Shown: positions 30,549 to 39,748 of the stretch, in pieces
Layout: each line of letters begins with the position of its first letter
Numbering within the stretch: position 1 is the stretch's first letter
Assembly: GCF_004362745.1 (NCBI RefSeq)
Contig: NZ_SNXY01000012.1
Coordinates: forward strand, 62,001 to 126,000
Direction of reading: 5' to 3'
Length of the DNA: 64,000 nucleotides
DNA from: Oharaeibacter diazotrophicus
GTDB lineage: Bacteria > Pseudomonadota > Alphaproteobacteria > Rhizobiales > Pleomorphomonadaceae
The notes under the pieces: generated by a model
Seen by the model: only the letters and a program-made list of their open reading frames with translations
Told to the model about the DNA's origin: nothing
Database searches by the model: none
Made by a program: the position numbers and the translations under genes

Positions 30549-32930
30549 ATGCGTTCCACCGAGCGGCCGCCGGTCCTGCCTCCGTCCCGTTCCTCCGGCG
30601 CGGCCGCGCCGAGCCGCGAATCGGTGCCGCCACCGGTGATCGCGGCCGACGATCCGACCTGGCTGCGCCCGTTCGCGACCGCGCCCAACGTCCGCTTCAC
30701 CCGCACCCCCGAAAGCCTGATTCGCAGCCGCAGCCGGGCGGCCGAGCCGGCGCCGGTCGCCGAGCCCGCGCCCGCGGTCGTCGAGACGGTCGCGCCGGTC
30801 GCCGCGCCGCCGCCGGTCGTCGCCGCGCCGGTCGTCGCGGTCGCGCCCGTCGCCGCACCGGTGGTCGAGGCGGCGCCGAAGCCGGTCGATCCGCGCTTCG
30901 TGCGCAAGCCGCTGGTGTTCCGCCGCGCGCCCCAGGGCGAGACCATGCCGATCCCGCAGCCGGCATCGACGCCCGAGCCGGTGGCCGCCACGCCGGTGCC
31001 CGAGCCCGTCGCGCCGGTGCGCGGCCGCAGCATCTGGCTGAAGCCGCTGCCGGTGGCCGAGACCCGTCCGGCCGAGCAGGCACCGGTCGCCGCGACCGCC
31101 GCCGAGCCCGCTCCCGCCGCGGCCGCCCCCGCCCCCGCCGCCGAGCCGGCGGCGGCCGTGGTCGCGCCGGTGCTGGTCGACGACGACGGCGACCTCGTCG
31201 GCCTCCGGGTCCTGCAGGGCTACGCGGTGCGCGCGACCTTCCACTGGCCGCTGCCGATGGAGACGGACGAGGCGCCGGCCGAGGCCGCTCCGCCGCCGGC
31301 CGCCGAGGCCGCCGTCGAGGCCGTGCCCGCCGAGGTCCACGCCCCCGAACCGGCGCGGCCGCAGCGCGCGCCGGGCTCGGACTACGAACTGCCCTCGCTC
31401 GACCTGCTCGCCCATCCGCCGGGCAGCGAGCTGCTCGAGGAGCTCTCGGCCGAGGCGCTCGACAAGTCGTCGCTGCGCCTGCAGCAGACGCTGCACGACT
31501 TCGGCGTGCGCGGCGAGATCATCGACGCCAACCCCGGTCCGGTGGTCACGCTCTACGAGCTCGAGCCGGCGCCCGGCACCAAGTCGAGCCGGGTGATCTC
31601 GCTCTCCAACGACATCGCCCGCTCGATGAGCGCGGTGTCCTGCCGCGTCGCGGTGGTCGAGGGCCGCAATGTCATCGGCATCGAGCTGCCCAACCCGCGG
31701 CGCGAGACCGTGTGGCTGCGCGAGATGCTGGCCTCCAGCCAGTATCACGACAGCCGTGCCCACCTGCCGGTCAGCCTCGGCAAGACCATCGGCGGCGAGC
31801 CGGTGATCGCCGACCTCGCGCGGATGCCGCACCTGCTCGTCGCCGGCACCACCGGCTCGGGCAAGTCGGTCGCCATCAACACCATGATCCTGTCGCTGCT
31901 CTACCGGTATTCGCCGGCCGAGTGCCGCCTGATCATGATCGACCCGAAGATGCTCGAGCTCTCGGTCTACGAGGGCATCCCGCACCTGCTGACCCCCGTC
32001 GTCACCGACCCGCGCAAGGCGGTGGTCGCGCTGAAGTGGGCGGTGCGCGAGATGGAGTCGCGCTATCGCAAGATGTCGCGGCTCGGGGTGCGCAACATCG
32101 ACGGCTACAACACCCGTCTCGCCGAGGCCCGCGCCAACGGCGAGGTGATCATGCGCGAGGTCGAGACCGGCTACGACAGCGCCTCCGGCCAGGTGATCAC
32201 CACCGAGGAGCCGATGAGCCTCGACCACCTGCCGTTCATCGTGGTGGTGGTCGACGAGATGGCCGACCTGATGATGGTCGCCGGCAAGGACATCGAGGGC
32301 GCGATCCAGCGGCTCGCCCAGATGGCGCGCGCGGCCGGCATCCACATCGTGATGGCGACGCAGCGTCCGTCGGTCGACGTCATCACCGGCACCATCAAGG
32401 CGAACTTCCCGACCCGGATCTCCTTCCAGGTGACGTCGAAGATCGACAGCCGGACGATCCTCGGCGAGCAGGGCGCCGAGCAGCTGCTCGGCCAGGGCGA
32501 CATGCTGATGATGGCCGGCGGCGGCCGGATCCAGCGCATCCACGGCCCCTTCGTCTCCGACCAGGAGGTGGAGAAGGTGGTGCTGCACTGGAAGGCGCAG
32601 GGCCGGCCGGAATATCTCGAGGCGGTCACCGCCGCCGACGAGGCGGCCCCGGCCCCGGCCAAGGCGGTCCCGGCGGACGTGCCGGTGATGGACGCTGCGA
32701 TCGGCGAGGAGGCCGAGGACGGCCTCGGCGACGTCTACGACCAGGCGGTGCAGGTGGTGCTGCGCGACCGCAAGGCTTCGACCTCCTACGTCCAGCGCCG
32801 GCTGCAGATCGGCTACAACCGCGCCGCCTCGATCATGGAGCGGATGGAGCGCGACGGCATCGTCGGCCCCGCCAACCACGCCGGCAAGCGCGAGATATAC
32901 CGCGCCGCCCCGCCGCCGCTGGTGGATTGA
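30549..32930 (+). CDS. ftsK: FtsK/SpoIIIE-type DNA translocase without N-terminal membrane domain
   Basis: A hexameric ATPase motor of about 793 residues. The first 280 residues are Ala/Pro/Val/Glu-rich low-complexity linker with no membrane helices. The alpha/beta motor follows ([20 protein letters not shown], Walker [15 protein letters not shown] near residue 433, Walker [15 protein letters not shown] near 564, [20 protein letters not shown]). A C-terminal gamma winged helix (residues about 725-790: [20 protein letters not shown]) binds KOPS-like DNA. The start is uncertain: ATG 30,549 has AGGGTG upstream; ATG 30,453 is in frame. A membrane-tethered FtsK probably exists elsewhere, and this copy may have a different cell-cycle role. 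Confidence 0.88.
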   Translation: MRSTERPPVLPPSRSSGAAAPSRESVPPPVIAADDPTWLRPFATAPNVRFTRTPESLIRSRSRAAEPAPVAEPAPAVVETVAPVAAPPPVVAAPVVAVAPVAAPVVEAAPKPVDPRFVRKPLVFRRAPQGETMPIPQPASTPEPVAATPVPEPVAPVRGRSIWLKPLPVAETRPAEQAPVAATAAEPAPAAAAPAPAAEPAAAVVAPVLVDDDGDLVGLRVLQGYAVRATFHWPLPMETDEAPAEAAPPPAAEAAVEAVPAEVHAPEPARPQRAPGSDYELPSLDLLAHPPGSELLEELSAEALDKSSLRLQQTLHDFGVRGEIIDANPGPVVTLYELEPAPGTKSSRVISLSNDIARSMSAVSCRVAVVEGRNVIGIELPNPRRETVWLREMLASSQYHDSRAHLPVSLGKTIGGEPVIADLARMPHLLVAGTTGSGKSVAINTMILSLLYRYSPAECRLIMIDPKMLELSVYEGIPHLLTPVVTDPRKAVVALKWAVREMESRYRKMSRLGVRNIDGYNTRLAEARANGEVIMREVETGYDSASGQVITTEEPMSLDHLPFIVVVVDEMADLMMVAGKDIEGAIQRLAQMARAAGIHIVMATQRPSVDVITGTIKANFPTRISFQVTSKIDSRTILGEQGAEQLLGQGDMLMMAGGGRIQRIHGPFVSDQEVEKVVLHWKAQGRPEYLEAVTAADEAAPAPAKAVPADVPVMDAAIGEEAEDGLGDVYDQAVQVVLRDRKASTSYVQRRLQIGYNRAASIMERMERDGIVGPANHAGKREIYRAAPPPLVD

Positions 32931-32941
32931 TGCCCACGCGG

Positions 32942-32967
32942 GACGATCCCGGTGCGCCGGGGTCGTT
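32942..32967. terminator. Bidirectional hairpin between convergent ftsK and mgtC-like genes
   Basis: gacgatcccgg and ccggggtcgtt form an 11-bp stem (two G-T pairs) around tgcg in the 63-bp gap between the two stop codons. No T-run follows on either strand, so its strength as a terminator is uncertain. Its position between converging genes supports a terminating role. Confidence 0.4.
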
Positions 32968-32993
32968 CGCCCGGGCGGTTTCCACCCTGCGGT

Positions 32994-34244
32994 TCACGCC
33001 AGCAGGGCCGCCGCCGCGCCGACCACGCCGACGGCGCCGACGGCACCGGTGAGGAGCGCGAGCCGCGGGGTGCCGACAGCGCCGGCGATCGCCGTCTTGG
33101 CCGCGGTGTTGACCGAGACGGTGAGGAGGATCGCCCCCGCGGCGTCGCGGGCGCCGAGCGCCCCGCGCGACAGCCGGGCCATCGACAGCGTCGCCGCGTC
33201 GACGTCGACGAGGCCGGACAGGGCGGCGACGACGAAGACGCCGCCGCCGAGGCCGTATTGCTTCAGCAGCGACACCGCGACGCCGACCACCGCGATCAGA
33301 ACCGCGAGCTTCAGGGCGGTGCCGAGTTCGAGCGGGTTGGAGAGCCCGAGCCCGAGCGGCGTCGCCCCGCCGCGCCGGCCCATCAGCACCGCGGCGCCGA
33401 CGAGGGCGGTGCCGGCGAGGACCGCGAGCGACGGCGCCAGCAACAGCGCCGTCGCCGGGGCGATCACCGCCACCATGACGCCGACCCGCGTCACCATCAC
33501 CGCGCCCGACAGGAGGATGCCTGCGGCGAGCACGCGCTCGGCGCCCGGGCTGCCGGCGGCGAGGCGCGACAGCGCCAGCGTCGTCGCGGTCGAGGAGGCG
33601 AGGCCGCCGGTGGCGGCGGCGACCAGGATGCCGAGGCGGTCGCCGAGCAGCTTGACGCCGACGTAGCCGACGAAGGACAGCCCGGCGATCAGGATGGCCA
33701 GCATCCAGATCTCCGCCGGGTTGACCGCCCCCCAGGGGTCGATCGCCCGGTTGGGGATAACCGGCAACATCAGGAAGGACATCGCCGCCAGCGTCAGCAC
33801 GGCGCGCAGCTCCGCCGTGGTCAGCGAGGCGACCCAGCGGTGCAGCGGTTCGCGGAGGGCGAGGAGAACGGTGGTCGCCACCGCGGCGGCGACGGCGACG
33901 CCGAGGTCGCCGACCGCGGCATAGGCGCCGACCGCGAAGGTGACCAGACCGGCGACCGCCGAGGTCGCGCTGACCTCGCCGTCGGCGCGCGCCTCGAGCA
34001 GCGCGAAGGCGGCGAACACGCCGGCGAAGCCGACGAACAGGATGCCGGTCACCACCGGCGTCGTCGCCGCGCCGATCGCGCCGGAGAGGCCGCCGAGCAG
34101 GCCGGCGAGCGCGAAGGTGCGCAGGCCCGCCGCGCGCCGTCCTTCTCCGGCGGCGCGCGCCTGCCAACCGCGTTCGAGGCCGACCAGCAGACCGCCGGCG
34201 AGCGCGACCGCGAGCCGCACGAGCATGTCCGTGTCGAGTTCCAC
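32994..34244 (-). CDS. MgtC/SapB family membrane protein with DUF4010
   Basis: The 416-residue product is hydrophobic through most of its length, with an N-terminal MgtC/SapB-like domain (MLVRLAVALAGGLLVGLERG, LRTFALAGLLGGLSGAIG, VTGILFVGFAGVFAAFALLE) and a C-terminal DUF4010 block (TGGLASSTATTLALSRLA, SLLKQYGLGGGVFVVAALSG, SVNTAAKTAIAGAVG). The GTG start at 34,244 has GGGAGG 7 bases upstream. The family is linked to magnesium or acid stress, but the activity of the DUF4010 form is unknown. It converges on ftsK. Confidence 0.85.
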   Translation of the reverse strand: MELDTDMLVRLAVALAGGLLVGLERGWQARAAGEGRRAAGLRTFALAGLLGGLSGAIGAATTPVVTGILFVGFAGVFAAFALLEARADGEVSATSAVAGLVTFAVGAYAAVGDLGVAVAAAVATTVLLALREPLHRWVASLTTAELRAVLTLAAMSFLMLPVIPNRAIDPWGAVNPAEIWMLAILIAGLSFVGYVGVKLLGDRLGILVAAATGGLASSTATTLALSRLAAGSPGAERVLAAGILLSGAVMVTRVGVMVAVIAPATALLLAPSLAVLAGTALVGAAVLMGRRGGATPLGLGLSNPLELGTALKLAVLIAVVGVAVSLLKQYGLGGGVFVVAALSGLVDVDAATLSMARLSRGALGARDAAGAILLTVSVNTAAKTAIAGAVGTPRLALLTGAVGAVGVVGAAAALLA

Positions 34245-34345
34245 GCCGTCCTCCCGTCGGTGCCAGTATGGCGCGCCGGCGCGAGCGCGGCGATCCGCAA
34301 TCGCGCGGGGGATGGGCGGGAGAGTGGGCGCGCGGGGCGGGCCGT

Positions 34346-35782
34346 TCAGCCCGCGGCGGCGTCGGCCGGCAGTTCCAACGTCGCGATCAGGCCGGTCGGC
34401 ACGTTGTCGCCGAGCACGAGGCGCCCGCCGTGGGAGACGGCGACGTCGCGGGCGATCGACAGGCCGAGGCCGAGGCCGTGGTCCGGGCCGGAGGTACGGG
34501 CGGCGTCGCCGCGCTCGAACGGGCGGACCAGGCGGTCGCGGTCCTCGGGCGCGATGCCGGGGCCCTCGTCGGCGACCGCGATCACCACGTGGCGGCCGGC
34601 GCGCCGGGCCGAGACCCGGGCGTGGCCGGCGTGACGGAGCGCGTTCTCGATCAGGTTGCGCACGGCGCGCTGCACGGCGTTCGGCCGGAGCGGCGCCTCG
34701 AGGCCGGCCGGCAGGTCGGCGCGGACGTCGGCGTCGAGGTCGGCGAAGCGGTCGACCACGGTGGACAGCAGGCTGCCGACGTCGACCCGCTCCAGCGGCT
34801 CGGGCCGCCCCGAGCCGCGCAGGTGCGCGAGCGCCTCCTCGGTCAGCGCGGTCATGTAGTCGAGGTCGCCGACGAGGGCGGCGCGGACGTCGTCGTCCTC
34901 GACGAAGTCGACGCGCAGGCGCAGCCGGGTCAGCGGTGTCCTGAGGTCGTGGCCGACCGCGGCGAGGGTGCGGGCGTTGTCGGCCATCAGGGCACGGATG
35001 CGGTCGGTATTGGCGGCGATCGCGGATGCCACGGCGCGCACCTCGGCCGGGCCGTCGACCGGGATCGCGCCCGGCAGACCGTCGGGCGCCGCGGCCTCGA
35101 CGGCGGCGGCGAGGCGGCGGAGCGGCGTGGTGACCGCCCGGGCGGCCCAGCCGCCGAACAGGACGAGGGCGACGGCGAGGAAGGCGAGCGTCAGTAGGAT
35201 CGGCCCGCCGGGCAGCGGTCGGGGGCGGAACGCCGGCGCGGCCACCGACCACGCCCGGCCGTCGGGCAGGCCGATCAGGATCCGGCCGGAGCCATCGGGC
35301 CCGCGCGACGACACGCCGACGACGAAGCCGGTGCCGAGGCGGGCGCGCAACTCCCGAACGGCGCCCGGACCCACGCCGTCGCCGGGCAGCCGTTCGCCGT
35401 CCGGTGGCCAGAACATTTCGGTCGGCGGCCCGAACCGGTCTGGCGGCGGCGCGGCGCCGGACGGTGCCGGCGCGGCGCCGGACGGTGCCGGCGCGGGATG
35501 GACGGCTTCGGTGGGCGGCGCGGTCTCGGCGCGCAGCGCCAGCGCCGGGTCGCTCGCGTTCGCCGCCCGCACGTAGGCCGGCCGGGCGTCGTGCGGCAGG
35601 GCGGCGAGCACGCGCACCACCGTGGCGACGCGGCCGGCGTATTCCGGCGGGGAGTTGCGGTCGAAGCCGATCAGGTAGAAGCCGGCGAAGCCGATCGCCT
35701 GGGCGAGCACCACGCAGACGATCGCCAGCAGCACCACCTGTCCGGTCACCGTCCGCGGCAACAGGGCCCGCGGCGTGATCAA
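34346..35782 (-). CDS. Sensor histidine kinase, EnvZ/PetP type
   Basis: A 478-residue inner-membrane kinase. Two membrane helices (about residues 13-33 VVLLAIVCVVLAQAIGF and 185-205 ILLTLAFLAVALVLFGG) flank a periplasmic sensor. HAMP, HisKA with the phospho-His in AAVGHDLRTPLTRLRLR (about residue 282), and HATPase with NLIENALRHAG, DEGPGIAPEDRDR and HGLGLGLSIARDV follow. The start is a TTG that overlaps the regulator's stop (TTGA). The sensor domain contains a perfect 21-bp tandem duplication (35,451-35,492) giving repeated AAPAPSG. It pairs with the OmpR-type regulator just upstream. The signal is unknown. Confidence 0.88.
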   Translation of the reverse strand: MITPRALLPRTVTGQVVLLAIVCVVLAQAIGFAGFYLIGFDRNSPPEYAGRVATVVRVLAALPHDARPAYVRAANASDPALALRAETAPPTEAVHPAPAPSGAAPAPSGAAPPPDRFGPPTEMFWPPDGERLPGDGVGPGAVRELRARLGTGFVVGVSSRGPDGSGRILIGLPDGRAWSVAAPAFRPRPLPGGPILLTLAFLAVALVLFGGWAARAVTTPLRRLAAAVEAAAPDGLPGAIPVDGPAEVRAVASAIAANTDRIRALMADNARTLAAVGHDLRTPLTRLRLRVDFVEDDDVRAALVGDLDYMTALTEEALAHLRGSGRPEPLERVDVGSLLSTVVDRFADLDADVRADLPAGLEAPLRPNAVQRAVRNLIENALRHAGHARVSARRAGRHVVIAVADEGPGIAPEDRDRLVRPFERGDAARTSGPDHGLGLGLSIARDVAVSHGGRLVLGDNVPTGLIATLELPADAAAG

Positions 35783-36489
35783 GGCTCGATCTCGGCGGTG
35801 AAGGCGTAGCCGCCGCTGCGGATGGTGCGGATGAAGTTGGCGTCGTCCTGCTCGCCGAGCTTGCGGCGGAGGCGGCTGACCAGGATGTCGACGCTGCGGT
35901 CGAACGGGCCGGCATGGCGGCCGCGGGTGAGGTCGAGCAACTGGTCGCGACTGAGCACGAGGCCGGGCCGTTCGCAGAACACCACCAGGAGGTCGAACTC
36001 GGCGGGGGTCAGCGTCACCCGGGCGCCGGTCGGCGAGGTCAGGCTGCGCTCGCCGGCGTCGAGGCGCCAGCCGCGGAAGCGGTGGACGGTGTTGCCGCCG
36101 ACGGTCCGCAACGGCGCCTCGCCGGCCCGGCGCAGCACCGCGCGGATCCGGGCCAGCAGTTCGCGGGCGCCGTAGGGCTTCGGAACGTAGTCGTCGGCGC
36201 CGACCTCGAGGCCGACCACGCGGTCGACCTCCTCGCCGCGGGCGGAGGCGATGATGATCGGCAGGTTGCCGCGGGCCCTGAGACGCCGGCAGATCGACAG
36301 CCCGTCCTCGCCGGGCAGCATCACGTCGAGGACGACGAGGTCGAGCCGGCTCGCCGCCAGCACCTTGTCCATCTCGCGGGCGTCGCGCGCCAGCGACACC
36401 CGGCAGCCGTTCGTGGTCAGGTAACGCGCGACCAGCTGTCCGATGTCGCGGTCGTCTTCGACGACGAGGATGTGGGGATTGTCGGTCAT
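35779..36489 (-). CDS. OmpR-family response regulator
   Basis: A 236-residue regulator with a receiver domain (acidic pocket E11-D12-D13, phospho-Asp 55 in LVVLDVMLPGEDG, Lys in DYVPKPYGA) and a C-terminal winged helix (GARVTLTPAEFDLLVVFCER, LSRDQLLDLTRGRHAGPFD, RSVDILVSRLRRKLGE, TIRSGGYAFTAEIE). The start at 36,489 is the family start; an extension upstream is unconserved. The stop overlaps the kinase start by 4 bp. It probably controls genes in response to the kinase sensor; targets are not evident here. A 207-bp upstream region separates it from a divergent unknown gene. Confidence 0.92.
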   Translation of the reverse strand: MTDNPHILVVEDDRDIGQLVARYLTTNGCRVSLARDAREMDKVLAASRLDLVVLDVMLPGEDGLSICRRLRARGNLPIIIASARGEEVDRVVGLEVGADDYVPKPYGARELLARIRAVLRRAGEAPLRTVGGNTVHRFRGWRLDAGERSLTSPTGARVTLTPAEFDLLVVFCERPGLVLSRDQLLDLTRGRHAGPFDRSVDILVSRLRRKLGEQDDANFIRTIRSGGYAFTAEIEP

Positions 36490-36697
36490 GTCCCGATTCG
36501 GTGCGCTGCTGTACTTGACCGTGACAATGGATCGTCTTCGGCGGTGCAGGCAGAGAAATTTTGTATCCGATCTTTTCCATTTCCGAGTGGGACAAGAGAC
36601 GATACCACGGCCCTGGACATGGTTACCGCACGTTAACGATTGGAGCGCGTGCTGGAGACGAGGCGGCGTATCGAGCCTTCCTTTCGGAGCCGACATC

Positions 36698-37306
36698 ATG
36701 ACATCGATCTCCTCAACGACTTCCTATCAGCAACGACTTTCCCCGCGGGACCTGCTGCAGTCGCAGTTGTCGTCGCAGATCTCCGCCGGCACGATCTCCA
36801 GCACCGACGAAACCGCGCTCTCGTCAGCGATCGACAGCATCGACCAGTCGATGTCGTCGTCGCGCCCGGAGCCGGGCTCGGCGCCGCCGTCCAAGGACGA
36901 GATGCAGGCGAAGATCTCCAGCCTGATCGACGAGCAGGTCGCGGCCGGCAAGCTCACCGAGGATCAGGCGAGCGAACTGCAGTCGCTGTTCGAGGACACC
37001 TTCTCCGGCGCGGGATCCGAGACCGGCGCGGCCGGCGCCGCCGGCGGCCCGCCCCCGGGCCCGCCGCCCGGCCCGCCCCCGGGCGAGGAGTCGTCGTCCT
37101 CCGACGCGGAGAGCGACGACACGATCTCCTCGCTGCTCGCCTCCCTCTCGTCCTCCTCCAGCTCGGATACGTCGTCGTCGAACCCGCTCGACGATCTCCT
37201 GAAGGCGCTGTCGTCGGCGCTGTCGAGCGGTTCGGACTACGGCGCGAACGGCAGCGTCGTCGCCTCGTCCGCCAACACCGGCAAGATCCTCGACCTCGTC
37301 GCCTGA
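36698..37306 (+). CDS. Ser/Pro-rich conserved hypothetical protein
   Basis: The 202-residue product starts MTSISSTTSYQQRLSPRDLL with GGAG upstream. It has two helical parts with EF-hand-spaced but non-canonical segments (LSSQISAGTISSTDETALSS and ISSLIDEQVAAGKLTEDQAS), a collagen-like GGPPPGPPPGPPPGE linker and a Ser-rich, acidic tail (SSSSSSDTSSSN). Proteins with this layout are found in many proteobacteria but have no assigned function. There is no signal peptide. A GC-rich hairpin follows the stop. Its divergence from the OmpR regulator suggests a possible target relationship, unproven. Confidence 0.65.
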   Translation: MTSISSTTSYQQRLSPRDLLQSQLSSQISAGTISSTDETALSSAIDSIDQSMSSSRPEPGSAPPSKDEMQAKISSLIDEQVAAGKLTEDQASELQSLFEDTFSGAGSETGAAGAAGGPPPGPPPGPPPGEESSSSDAESDDTISSLLASLSSSSSSDTSSSNPLDDLLKALSSALSSGSDYGANGSVVASSANTGKILDLVA

Positions 37307-37345
37307 CGCGGCGACGGTCGGGCGGCGCTCCATCCGGCGCCGGAA

Positions 37346-37375
37346 AGGGCCTCCGCCTCGCCGGGCGGGGGCCCT
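37346..37375 (+). terminator. GC-rich hairpin downstream of the Ser/Pro-rich gene
   Basis: agggcctccgcc and ggcgggggccct form a 12-bp stem (one U-G pair) with a 6-base loop, 40 bp after the stop at 37,306. No T-run follows, so it may be a weak terminator. Confidence 0.35.
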
Positions 37376-37574
37376 CGCGCGTTCCGGGCCACGGCCCTCC
37401 GCCGTCCGCGCCGGAACAGGACAGGCGGCGGTGCGGTTGGGTCCGCATGCCGCTTCCGGCGCGTTCACGCCGATTTGCACGACAAACCGGCTTCCCCACG
37501 GGGATTTTCGCTCCTTAGGATCGGGGGTGCGCGCAGGAAGGGCGGCATGGGGCGCCGCCGGTGGAGGTCATTCG

Positions 37575-38858
37575 ATGATCGTCGAACGGATCCTCGGTCG
37601 TCTGGTCGAGGCCCTCGTGGTCGAGGGCCATCTCGAGTTCGAACTGCCCGGAGGCCGGCGCTTCGTCGCCGGCGACGGCGGCGCGCCGCGGGTGCGGGCG
37701 CGGCTCACCGACCGCGCCGCCGGCCGCGAGCTGGTGCTGGACCCCGAGCTCAAGTTCGGCGAGCTCTTCATGGACGGCCGGCTGGTCGTCGAGGAGGGCA
37801 CGGTCTACGACCTGCTCGCCCTCCTGCTCCAGGCCCACCGCGGCGACCGCGGCAAGCTGCCCGGCCGGGCGCTGACGCGGATCCGCCGGCTGCTGCGCCG
37901 CCTGACCGCGCGCAATCCGTTGGAGCGGTCGCGCCGCAACGTCGCGCACCACTACGATATCGACGGGCGTGTCTACGACCTCTTCCTCGACGCCGACCGG
38001 CAATATTCCTGCGCCTATTACGAGCGGCCCGACGCGACCCTCGAGGAGGCCCAGCTCGCCAAGAAGCGCCACGTCACCGCCAAGCTGCTGGTCGAGCCGG
38101 GCCATTCGGTGCTCGACATCGGCTGCGGCTGGGGCGGCCTCGCGCTCTACCTTGCCGAGATCGCCGGCGCGGGGGCGGTGCGCGGCGTCACGCTGTCGGA
38201 GGAGCAGCTGGCGGTCGCGCGCGGCCGCGCCGCCGACGCCGGCCTCGACCGGGTCACCTTCGCGCTCGAGGACTACCGCCGCACCGAGGGCCGCTACGAC
38301 CGCATCGTCTCGGTCGGCATGTTCGAGCACGTCGGTCCGGCCCACTACGAGGAGTATTTCGCCGCGGCGGCGCGGCTGCTCGCCGACGACGGCGTGATGC
38401 TGCTGCATACCATCGGCCGCACCGGCGAGCCGGATTTCACCAATCCCTGGATGACCCGCTACATCTTCCCCGGCGGCCACCTGCCGACCCTCTCGGAGAT
38501 GCTGCCGGTGATCGAGCGGTCCGGCCTTGCGGTCACCGACGTCGAGGTGCTGCGCCTGCACTACGCCGAGACGCTCCGGGAATGGCGCAACCGCTTCATG
38601 GCCCGCCGCGAGGAGGCGAAGGCGCTGATGGACGAGCGCTTCTGCCGGATGTGGGAGTGCTATCTCGCGATGTCCGAGGCGGCGTTCCGCTTCGAGGACG
38701 TGGTGGTGTTCCAGATCCAACTCGCCAAGCGCAACGACGTGGTGCCCTTGACGCGCGACCATGTCGGCGAGCGCGAGGCGCGCCTGCGCGCCGCGGAGGC
38801 GGCCCGGCAAGCCGCCAACGACCGGAGCGCCTCGCGGCGCGGCCTCGCCGCGGAGTGA
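37575..38858 (+). CDS. cfa: Cyclopropane-fatty-acyl-phospholipid synthase
   Basis: A 427-residue enzyme that uses SAM to convert unsaturated acyl chains of membrane lipids to cyclopropanes. It has an N-terminal lipid-binding part (LVEALVVEGHLEFELPGGRR, LKFGELFMDGRLVVEEGTVY). The methyltransferase core has NVAHHYDIDGRVYDLFLD, CAYYERPDATLEEAQLAKK, SAM motif VLDIGCGWGGLALY (about residue 179), SVGMFEHVG and IFPGGHLPTL. GGAGG precedes the ATG. It stands alone, followed by a small secreted protein gene. The family usually adapts the membrane in stationary phase or acid stress. Confidence 0.93.
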   Translation: MIVERILGRLVEALVVEGHLEFELPGGRRFVAGDGGAPRVRARLTDRAAGRELVLDPELKFGELFMDGRLVVEEGTVYDLLALLLQAHRGDRGKLPGRALTRIRRLLRRLTARNPLERSRRNVAHHYDIDGRVYDLFLDADRQYSCAYYERPDATLEEAQLAKKRHVTAKLLVEPGHSVLDIGCGWGGLALYLAEIAGAGAVRGVTLSEEQLAVARGRAADAGLDRVTFALEDYRRTEGRYDRIVSVGMFEHVGPAHYEEYFAAAARLLADDGVMLLHTIGRTGEPDFTNPWMTRYIFPGGHLPTLSEMLPVIERSGLAVTDVEVLRLHYAETLREWRNRFMARREEAKALMDERFCRMWECYLAMSEAAFRFEDVVVFQIQLAKRNDVVPLTRDHVGEREARLRAAEAARQAANDRSASRRGLAAE

Positions 38859-38930
38859 CCGTGCCCGGCGGAACCGGCGCGCCGGGCGGGCATTGACCCG
38901 GCGGGGGCGTCCGTTCCGAAAGGTTCCGCC

Positions 38931-39248
38931 ATGACGCGCACCACCCTTGCCGCGACGCTGGTCGCGGCGGCCCTCACCGTTCCGGCCGCCGCCCAGGCGC
39001 CGCAGACCGTTCCCGAGGCCGACCCTTGCGTCGACGGCCGGCTCACGGCCGGAGGCCGGCCGTGTCCGACCCTCTCCGACAAGCTCGACGAGACCGGCGG
39101 CATCGTCCGCCCGCCGCCGGGCGTCGACCCGGGCATCCACCGGGACGCGCCCGATCCGATGCCCGGCACCACGCCGGTGATCCCCCCGGGCGCGATCGCG
39201 CCGCAGCCGGCGGATCCGAACGCCGAGGGCACGACGATCCCGAAGTGA
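38931..39248 (+). CDS. Small secreted Pro-rich protein
   Basis: A 105-residue protein with a clear signal peptide (MTRTTLAATLVAAALTVPAA, cleavage near AQA). The mature part is short and rich in Pro and Gly, with two Cys (DPCVDGRLTAGGRPCP) that could form a disulfide, and ends DPNAEGTTIPK. No family is recognised. It is convergent with the hydrogenase operon, 5 bp from the end of the maturation protease gene. Confidence 0.6.
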   Translation: MTRTTLAATLVAAALTVPAAAQAPQTVPEADPCVDGRLTAGGRPCPTLSDKLDETGGIVRPPPGVDPGIHRDAPDPMPGTTPVIPPGAIAPQPADPNAEGTTIPK

Positions 39249-39253
39249 GGGTG

Positions 39254-39748
39254 TCAGGAAACGGCCACGACGTCCGACGCATCGACCCGCGCACGCCACG
39301 CCGCGGCGTCGGGGCGGTCGAGCAGTGTCGCGGCGAAGCCGGCGGCGGCGTCCGCGCGGGCCGCGGCGGCCGCCGACAGCGGCGTACCGAGCCCGAACTC
39401 CTCGCCGCGGATCGCCAGCACGAAGGCGGCGGGTACCTTCGCGCCGACCCGGCGGCAGACGCCGAGCAGGGCGGCGGGGGCGAGGGCGTGGCTGAAGGGC
39501 GAGGCCGGATCGTCGTCGGCGGGGACCTCGGCGAAGGAAAAGGGCGCCGGCGTGCCGTGGCCGGCGTCGACGAACAGCACGAGGTCGGCGGCGGCGACGT
39601 CGAGGGCGTGCTCGAGCTGTAGCTGGTAGTCCTCGACGAGCGTCACGCCCGGCCTTGCCGTGGCGGCGAGGCGGTCGAGCACCACCGGCCCGAGCGCGTC
39701 GTCGCCGCGCGAGCGGTTGCCCCAGGCGAGCACGAGCACTGCGGTCAC
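39254..39748 (-). CDS. hoxW: [NiFe]-hydrogenase maturation protease, HoxW type
   Basis: Endopeptidase that removes the C-terminal extension of HoxH after nickel insertion. The 164-residue product starts with a GTG that overlaps the hoxH stop (GTGA) and has the family motifs VLAWGNRSRGDDALGP (nickel-contacting acidic residue), VEDYQLQLEH, VLFVDAGHG and FSHALAPAALL. A longer frame upstream lies in hoxH and is a shadow. Its place directly after hoxH supports HoxH as the substrate. The general maturation genes (hypABCDEF) are not in the window. Confidence 0.88.
   Translation of the reverse strand: MTAVLVLAWGNRSRGDDALGPVVLDRLAATARPGVTLVEDYQLQLEHALDVAAADLVLFVDAGHGTPAPFSFAEVPADDDPASPFSHALAPAALLGVCRRVGAKVPAAFVLAIRGEEFGLGTPLSAAAAARADAAAGFAATLLDRPDAAAWRARVDASDVVAVS

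Noticed and set aside
35783-36595. 749-codon frame joining the kinase to an upstream segment
   Set aside because: The upstream part is an out-of-frame reading of the response regulator; the kinase starts at the TTG that overlaps the regulator stop.
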